Shown piece after piece: positions 32,205 through 32,229 of a stretch of DNA of 32,229 nucleotides. This DNA comes from an uncultured Bacteroidales bacterium (GTDB lineage: Bacteria; Bacteroidota; Bacteroidia; Bacteroidales; Muribaculaceae). The stretch covers positions 1 through 32,229 of the forward strand of contig CACYAW010000019.1 of the NCBI GenBank assembly GCA_902772455.1, given 5' to 3'. Position numbers and translations under genes: made by a program. How positions within the stretch are numbered: position 1 is the stretch's first letter; every line of letters starts with the position of its first letter. The notes beneath the pieces are model-generated. The model had not been told where the DNA came from. It worked only from the letters and a program-made list of their open reading frames with translations, and searched no databases.

Positions 32205-32229
32205 TCGTAGTAAGGTAATGATTGACCGC

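Noticed and set aside
32218-32229. Start of a further gene at the right edge (ATG, MIDR)
   Set aside because: Only four codons are visible. The -7 box before it makes it plausible, but the sequence cannot support a gene call.

Overview
The window looks like a chromosomal segment from an anaerobic gut-type Bacteroidales, with a Muribaculaceae- or Prevotellaceae-like flavour; this is inferred from gene content and not proven. The support is: repeated Bacteroidetes-type -7 promoter boxes (TAnnTTTG) before many genes; a giant SprA/Sov type IX secretion translocon; Bacteroidales-restricted families (DUF4290, a DUF3244-like secreted protein, a lipoprotein-anchored TPR/HTH regulator); S8 peptidases ending in dockerin-like repeats; and a short eukaryote-like prolyl-tRNA synthetase. 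No phage, insertion sequence, CRISPR array, rRNA or tRNA gene was found.

Layout. Positions 1-2855 are an AT-richer, patchy zone on the minus strand: the cut-off start of a signal-peptide plus dockerin protein, a right-handed beta-helix protein with no visible export signal, and a small secreted DUF3244-like gene broken by a 1-nt frameshift, plus about 440 bp without a gene. Positions 2856-5605 (minus) hold a membrane-tethered TPR/HTH regulator, smpB and a Yip1-like membrane protein. Positions 5764-6859 (plus) hold a macro-like A1S_2505-family protein and a nitroreductase-family lipoprotein, closed by a good terminator.

Positions 6947-20451 (minus) form one closely packed run, in transcription order: dockerin-tailed subtilase, its paralogous dockerin-tailed subtilase, ruvA, sprA (2504 aa), and an EpsG/Wzy-like polysaccharide polymerase. 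This is the most interesting part of the window, because the outer-membrane translocon of type IX secretion sits in a row with two probable secreted proteases and a membrane protein of the polysaccharide-polymerase type. Positions 20682-23606 (minus) carry a small two-helix membrane protein, a PstS-like lipoprotein and a secreted TPR protein. They resemble the tail of the ExbB/ExbD/TonB cluster of other Bacteroidales, but the ExbBD-TonB part is absent here.

Positions 23607-24109 are non-coding and hold a plus-strand consensus promoter plus two strong hairpins, a candidate small RNA. Positions 24110-29314 (minus) are a housekeeping run: threonine aldolase, tsaB, DUF4290, rimM, an OmpA-family protein and proS. 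A very compact divergent promoter then leads to a plus-strand cytoplasmic GH13 enzyme, possibly on a leaderless mRNA, followed by prs with its own promoter, an inverted repeat overlapping it, and a strong terminator at the right end.
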